Positions 59,042 through 64,000 of a stretch of DNA of 64,000 nt are shown piece after piece. The notes beneath the pieces were generated by a model. The model was not told the origin of the DNA, did not search any database, and saw nothing but the letters and a program-made list of their open reading frames with translations. The stretch lies in the NCBI RefSeq assembly GCF_949628265.1, contig NC_088790.1, forward strand, positions 23,750,545 to 23,814,544. Direction: 5' to 3'. This stretch comes from Cloeon dipterum (lineage: Eukaryota; Arthropoda; Insecta; Ephemeroptera; Baetidae). The position numbers and the translations under genes are program-made. The first letter of the stretch is position 1; every line of letters begins with the position of its first letter.

Positions 59042-62000
59042 GATCAAAATAGCCAAAACGTACGAGCCGACAGAGAACTAATAAAGGAACTAAAATTTTT
59101 TTCAGTCAATGCGTAAAGCCTTTTGGTGTATGCGCGTTGTAATATTATTAACAACATATATTTCTGTAACTAAAGGTTTGTTGCTTTTATAATTTGTTAC
59201 AAACCAACTACTAACTATTATTGTACTAATTGATAATCTGCTTTCAAGTTAATACGAAGCAATAAAAACATGCGACAAAAGAAAATAGAAAAGGCGGCGG
59301 CTGCCGGCCGGGACCGGCTTAGCCAAATTCTTTTTTTTTTTTGCCCGGTGGCGGCTGAAAATATTTAAATGTGATGTTTGATACTGCTTATCGGCTCGAA
59401 GGGCAGTAAGACATTTTTTCTCCTTCAATTTTTGATGCATTTTAAATTTTAACCAGCGGCCGGGTGTGCCTGGTGCAGTTTTCAATTAGCCAGATTCACG
59501 ACGGCTGCCCACGTGACCCAAAATTAGCGCGGCTATGGTTGTGACCTAACGATTTTTCTAAATCCGAAACGCTACTCGTAAAAAAGACATTTATAATAAA
59601 TTAATTTTTCAACAAAACAGGTAGAAAAAAGAGTTCAGTGACCCTTTTTATCTCCTGCACTTTTTAATTTTTACTCCTTTTTCACCGGTGGCTGGTGCGG
59701 CGCAACGCGGCTGGCTGAGACCTCTTTTATATTTTACAATCGTGATTTCTCTAGATCCTATACGCGTTAAAAAAATCAACATTTACAAAAAAATTGTTTC
59801 CTCCACAAAACAGCTGTTTTTCTATATCCCTATAGGGAGATAGAACGTAGAACTTCCAAATTGTTAAATTCCTTAAGCCCTTTTATGCCTTTTGGAAAGC
59901 CTGTTTTGCTAATACTAACTATATGTATACTGTTTGCCGTAACTACATAGAAAGGGCAAAACAGGCTTTCAAAGATATTCGAATAATCAACAATCAGACG
60001 GAAATCTTTACAATTTTCTTTACACACAGTAAAGGATATAACTATATCTCCAAAGTGGGATCAGTCGCGTCGAGAGTGGAGCTGAAAAAGACGCGATAAC
60101 ACAGGCAATTATATCGTCATTAAGCCACGCAGCGGGCGAGCGGATGACATTATTTCTTTCATCCATCAATCGCCGGAACGCAGTCTGTGGCAGGGGATGG
60201 GGGTGGTTAGCGATCGCAGGCCGGGAAGGCTCCGATGTAATCAGTCGGCGCGCGTGTGCGATCTGTGCCCGCGTGATTCATTTTGTTATTGTTCGCTGGC
60301 TTGCCGCCACTGAGTAAACACACGTGTAGCACGTGTGTTTTTCCTACAAATAATAGCACAAATTAAAATATCAATGTTCAAACAATGCAGGTTGCACAGG
60401 GACTTGAAAAATCTATAAAATAAAATAATTAAAAATTAATCTTGAATAACTGACAACTGACTGGTCAGGGCTTCGGGACAATAGGTGTTTTCAGTTACAA
60501 GAGCAAGAGAATAAGATTAATAAAATTAAAAGGCGTTCCTAACTAATCGAGACTATTACCGACACTTAATTTATGGATTAATTTAATCAGATTAAGCAGG
60601 ATATATGAAAACGGAATGATATGGTCCGTAATTGGGTATTTCACCCATGCTGAGGGGCCGCCGAAATATGTGGCTCGAGCTGCTGACATAGCACAGGTAA
60701 ATAAAAATATTTAAATGTAAAATTACCAATTAAATTTTCTTAGTACATCCAGAGATTTATATTTTCCTATTTAACATCCTAAAAATTACGTTTTAAAATC
60801 CTCGTAAAAATCCCAATGGGCAATGCTACACTTTTCGATTTGCCTGAATTCATTTAGTAAAAAGATCCGCCTATGTTTTTTATCTTCAAGACGTAATTCC
60901 CTAATATTACCAGCTATAGCTCTTCCGCAAATTGTGTCGACCACCGGCATAATTATCAATCATTTCGGTCCGCCCGCAATTTATCACACCCCCCAAGCAG
61001 CAGGCAGGCAGACAAGAAGGGGAAAAGGAGCGCTGGCGGGTTTGTTTCGCCGTTGACGTGTGCAAACAAGGTCATTTACTTTAATATTGATGTAAATGCG
61101 TTTTAGCCTGCGGCGCGCGAGCTTTTATTCGGCGCCTAAAGAGCTGCTATCGCCCCGCTTATTGTCGACGAGATGAAGTGGCGGCCGGGCGGGCTGGGGG
61201 GTGGGTGGGCAATCCCCTTGCTTCTTTTTGCTCTGTCGTATGTATTTCCATTCACCGCTGCCGCCGGCCCGGCTCGAGAGTGCACTGCACGCAAGAGTCA
61301 ATATTTGAGACTTTCTCTCTCTCTCTCTCTCGTCGGTGGTGCAAATATGTGCGCTGCGCCCCTGCTTTTATTTCGAGCAAATCAAATTAATAATGCTGTA
61401 ATAAATCAACCTCACTTATCATAAACCACCCACCCGCACACGCTGCTTTTGTTTTCCGCTCGGCAAACAAAGTTGCTTGCGTCTCTCCTCCCACCGTGGT
61501 TTAATCTCGAAATAAGTGGATCGCTCGTTCGAGAGTACGGATGATTCAATTACCATAATAGCGAATGAATTGATGCCGGCGAAAGCAATTTTGTTGTTTT
61601 TCGTAATTGCTAAAAGGCTATTTTTGCGGTTAAAATAGTCGTTTTCTGAGTTGAAAAGGAGAGTAATTATATTATTTATGAGGCAGTAAGGTAATTTGAT
61701 CGATAAATAGAGATGAAATTTGCATTTTTGCAATCACTATGAAAAAAGGACAAAATATAAACATCAATATAAAGATTTCTAGATGAATTGGCAATTTCAG
61801 ATAGATTTTGTCCACGGCTATTTATTTTTATTTATCAATTTTTAACATGCAAGGAAATTAGTTTTTTCCCAATAACATTATAAATTTTTAAAAAAGTATG
61901 CACATTAAGAGCTTTTAATAAAAGATTTATTCAACTTAAAAGTCAAAATCAAAGCTATAGTTTTTGGTTGCAGGGTAATTTTCTATATTGTTATAAAAGA

Positions 62001-62218
62001 AAATAAATAATAGTTTCTGGATTTATAAAATTTCACTTTATTTATATCCGAGTGAATGATAAATAATTTTGAATATTTTTACTAACTTACATGACATATT
62101 ATTAACTTTCTGAGAGTTACTTTCAACAATTCTCTAGGTAATAACTTAACTATTTTCCCAAGGAAATAGGACACATTTCATTTCTGTTCATTTCTAATCA
62201 AAACAAGCAACCAATCGC
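59042..62218. other. Intergenic
   Basis: No supportable gene. 59640-59725 is related to the small hAT-like MITE at 19796-19934 (CACCGGTGGCTGG, GGCTGGCTGAGACCTCT). 59280-59350 has a poly-T run next to GC-rich sequence. A (CT)n run lies at 61313-61332 in a GC-rich block (60950-61300). The frame at 61173-61424 starts with a hydrophobic stretch but runs into the CT repeat. The rest is AT-rich. Confidence 0.45.
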
Positions 62219-63688
62219 TTAACAATTATTCTCTGGATCTCCGTTCATCTCCTGATCCCCCAGCTGAAAAGCCACATGTCTATTTTCAGATCTGCGTTTG
62301 GTAACTGATTTTTCAGCCTGAGCTACTTGAACTTCTTCTTTTTCAGCTGCACTCGGTTCCTTGTCTGGTCCTGCAAAGACGTCTTTTCTTTCAAGAAGTT
62401 TGTTTGAAAGAATTTCCTTACCACACTCTTCAGCTGCGCCATCCTCACAGTGATCTGCATTGTCAATCGCAATATCCTTCCGTGGCCTTCCCCTGGTTCT
62501 GACAGGCCTGGCGCTGAAGTCTCCCATCAGCTGCTCACGGAGCCCAATCCCATGAGGAACCTTCTTAAATTTGTCCAGGTCAAGGGAAGGGCACGTGAGG
62601 CAGGCTGGACTGCTGCTGATGGAGGGTGGCTCAGGTGCGCATTGGTTTGCCGACGACACAAAACTGCTGACCATCTCTGCGGGCATTGTGATATGCATCG
62701 GGAGGAGGCGGTGTTCACGCCCGTTCTGTTCCTCCTTTGTAGCGCGTGGTCGCCGGCCTCGTCTGTTGGGCGGGCCGTAGAAGACTGGCTGTTTCCTTCT
62801 GATGACATCCTTCAGAGGTGAGCCGACTTTGTACATGCCCAGGTCGGCAAAGCTGCTGACGGACAGATCGTCCATCCTCCCGTGTTTTTTCGACATCACT
62901 TCAGCACAAATATTGTACAATACAATAATTATTAAATTTAAAACAATACCTTTAGCGTAAAGGTGTGGAGGAAATGATTTTCTGCTGGTCTTCAGCACCA
63001 TGTTCATACGAGTCTGCGTTTTTCTGAAACAGTATGACCGAGATTAGAGATATATTTTGTATGTTTATAGGATAATTGTGTTAAATTTATTGTTTGTCTG
63101 TTAATTTCCCCAATATTAAAATTTGAATTTTTTTAAATTGACACATTATAGTTTATAAAAAATTAATGAGAAAATTAATATTTGCTGATTCTCTCCTGAC
63201 AAACCTACCTGTGACAGTTGGAGCTGTTGCAGTCAGATACACCATGCATGGCGCACTTAGGTTCAGCAGCGTAGTAATTGAGCTTTGACCCATCTCCATT
63301 GGTAGCAGAGTCAAGATCAATTTTCTCAAAATGCTCTTCTTTTGTGTCACGCCTAATCTTCTTTTTGTTGACGTATTGTTTAACTCGGGAGCCGGTTTCC
63401 TTGTGAAGAAAAAGATTGTCTTCAAAATTTGTGGCACTAGAATAAAATATTTGAGTCTATTATAAGCTCTAAAAATACAAAATTGAACTATTGTTACTCA
63501 TCATCAACACTATTAGTGCAGTCGTCGAGACTGACAATAGGCTTAGCAGGACTACTCTTCTCTGTGAGAGGCGCAGCACCTGTTTGCTCCACTTCTTGAT
63601 CAAAACCAGAAGATGGTGCAGAAGGGACAATGCTGCTATGATCAGGTTGCTCTGGCTGAGCCTCTGAAAAAGAGTCTCGCAGCATCAT
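62219..63688 (-). CDS. AT-hook, Cys/His-motif protein of unknown function
   Basis: I do not recognise the family. Four exons, from high to low: 63498-63688, 63209-63436, 62950-63023, 62219-62898; 1173 nt, 390 aa. The first ATG (63686-63688) is chosen because an in-frame stop lies upstream in the same exon. The N-terminal 65 residues are acidic/Ser-rich. Exon 2 ends with a compact possible zinc site, KCAMHGVSDCNSSNCHR (about residues 123-139), followed by basic RKTQTRMNMVLKTSRKSF. AT-hook-like motifs occur at ~209-216 (NRRGRRPR) and ~298-305 (RTRGRPRK), which suggests DNA or chromatin binding in the nucleus. The C terminus is charged. The 51-nt intron 62899-62949 is in frame and stop-free; retained, it would insert a hydrophobic segment that looks non-native. 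An acceptor at ~63743 suggests a non-coding 5' exon. Confidence 0.8.
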
Positions 63689-64000
63689 TATGTCCACCAA
63701 AGTTGCTTCAGCAGCCCTTTATTCTTTAATACAATTTCTGTAAAAACGGTAAAAAGTCAGATTTTACATGTATTGTATCAAATTAAAAATAATACATTAA
63801 TTCAAGGGAAACAAGTTTAGTTGTGTGTTACGATCACTTTCATGAATATTAAGATGGGCAATAAGACTCTCTGTGCTGGCCTGCTGACGATTGAGCACTT
63901 AAAATTTGCACTGGATTTGCCATTTTAAAGATGTTGCTGTTGCTCATTAAAAATACATTACATACATGCATGATGTGTATTATAATTACATACATATCTA
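63689..64000. other. 5' region of the AT-hook gene
   Basis: Read on the minus strand, TTTTTACAG just upstream of the first coding exon looks like a splice acceptor, so this stretch probably holds a 5' UTR intron. No other gene is seen before the window ends. Confidence 0.4.

Noticed and set aside
61173..61424. 83-codon frame starting with a signal-peptide-like hydrophobic stretch
   Set aside because: It continues into the (CT)n microsatellite as LSLSLSL and has no conserved residues; two frames are open here.

Overview
The window is animal nuclear DNA, most likely from an arthropod and probably an insect. It is AT-rich, its genes are split by GT-AG introns (several only 45-63 nt), it carries many small inverted-repeat transposons and long (GA)n/(CT)n tracts, and its proteins are metazoan families. 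I cannot name the species. All gene models were built by joining exons at visible splice sites with matching phases; every complete model sums to an exact number of codons.

Layout. 1-724 (+): 3' end of SNIP1 (FHA domain). 1353-3041 (+): a secreted leucine-rich-repeat protein. 3861-7737 (-): MTMR14, a phosphoinositide phosphatase, in 11 exons. 7738-12149: intergenic, with a MITE and dispersed repeats. 12150-21300 (+): an ARHGEF17-type Rho GEF whose large intron holds nested repeats. 21653-23283 (-): MARCHF5, a mitochondrial-type RING-CH ubiquitin ligase, convergent with the Rho GEF. 24142-28915 (+): a coiled-coil/low-complexity protein, tentatively little elongation complex subunit ICE1, head-to-head with MARCHF5. 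29265-34214: a 4.95-kb transposon-like element filled with a 21-bp satellite. 34215-57541: about 23 kb with no supportable gene, containing GAGA tracts, several TATAAATA boxes, foldback elements and copies of a dispersed repeat. 57542-59041 (-): a small LITAF-domain protein. 59042-62218: intergenic. 62219-63688 (-): an AT-hook protein I do not recognise.

Most striking signal. The block at 29265-34214 has 16-bp terminal inverted repeats starting TAGAG and a near-perfect 8-bp target duplication (CTGCCGAT/CTGCCAAT), both typical of hAT transposons. It has no transposase. Its interior is ten arrays of a 21-bp, palindrome-containing, CpG-rich repeat, separated by ten copies of a 144-146-bp spacer. 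All nine fully bounded arrays have a length of exactly n x 21 + 9 bp (n from 4 to 34). This looks like a non-autonomous DNA transposon that has become a satellite/higher-order-repeat generator.

The genes are mostly housekeeping (RNA biology, phosphoinositide and Rho signalling, ubiquitination, endosomal membrane). They do not form one pathway. The shared structure is a compact gene cluster on the left and a large regulatory-looking gene desert on the right.
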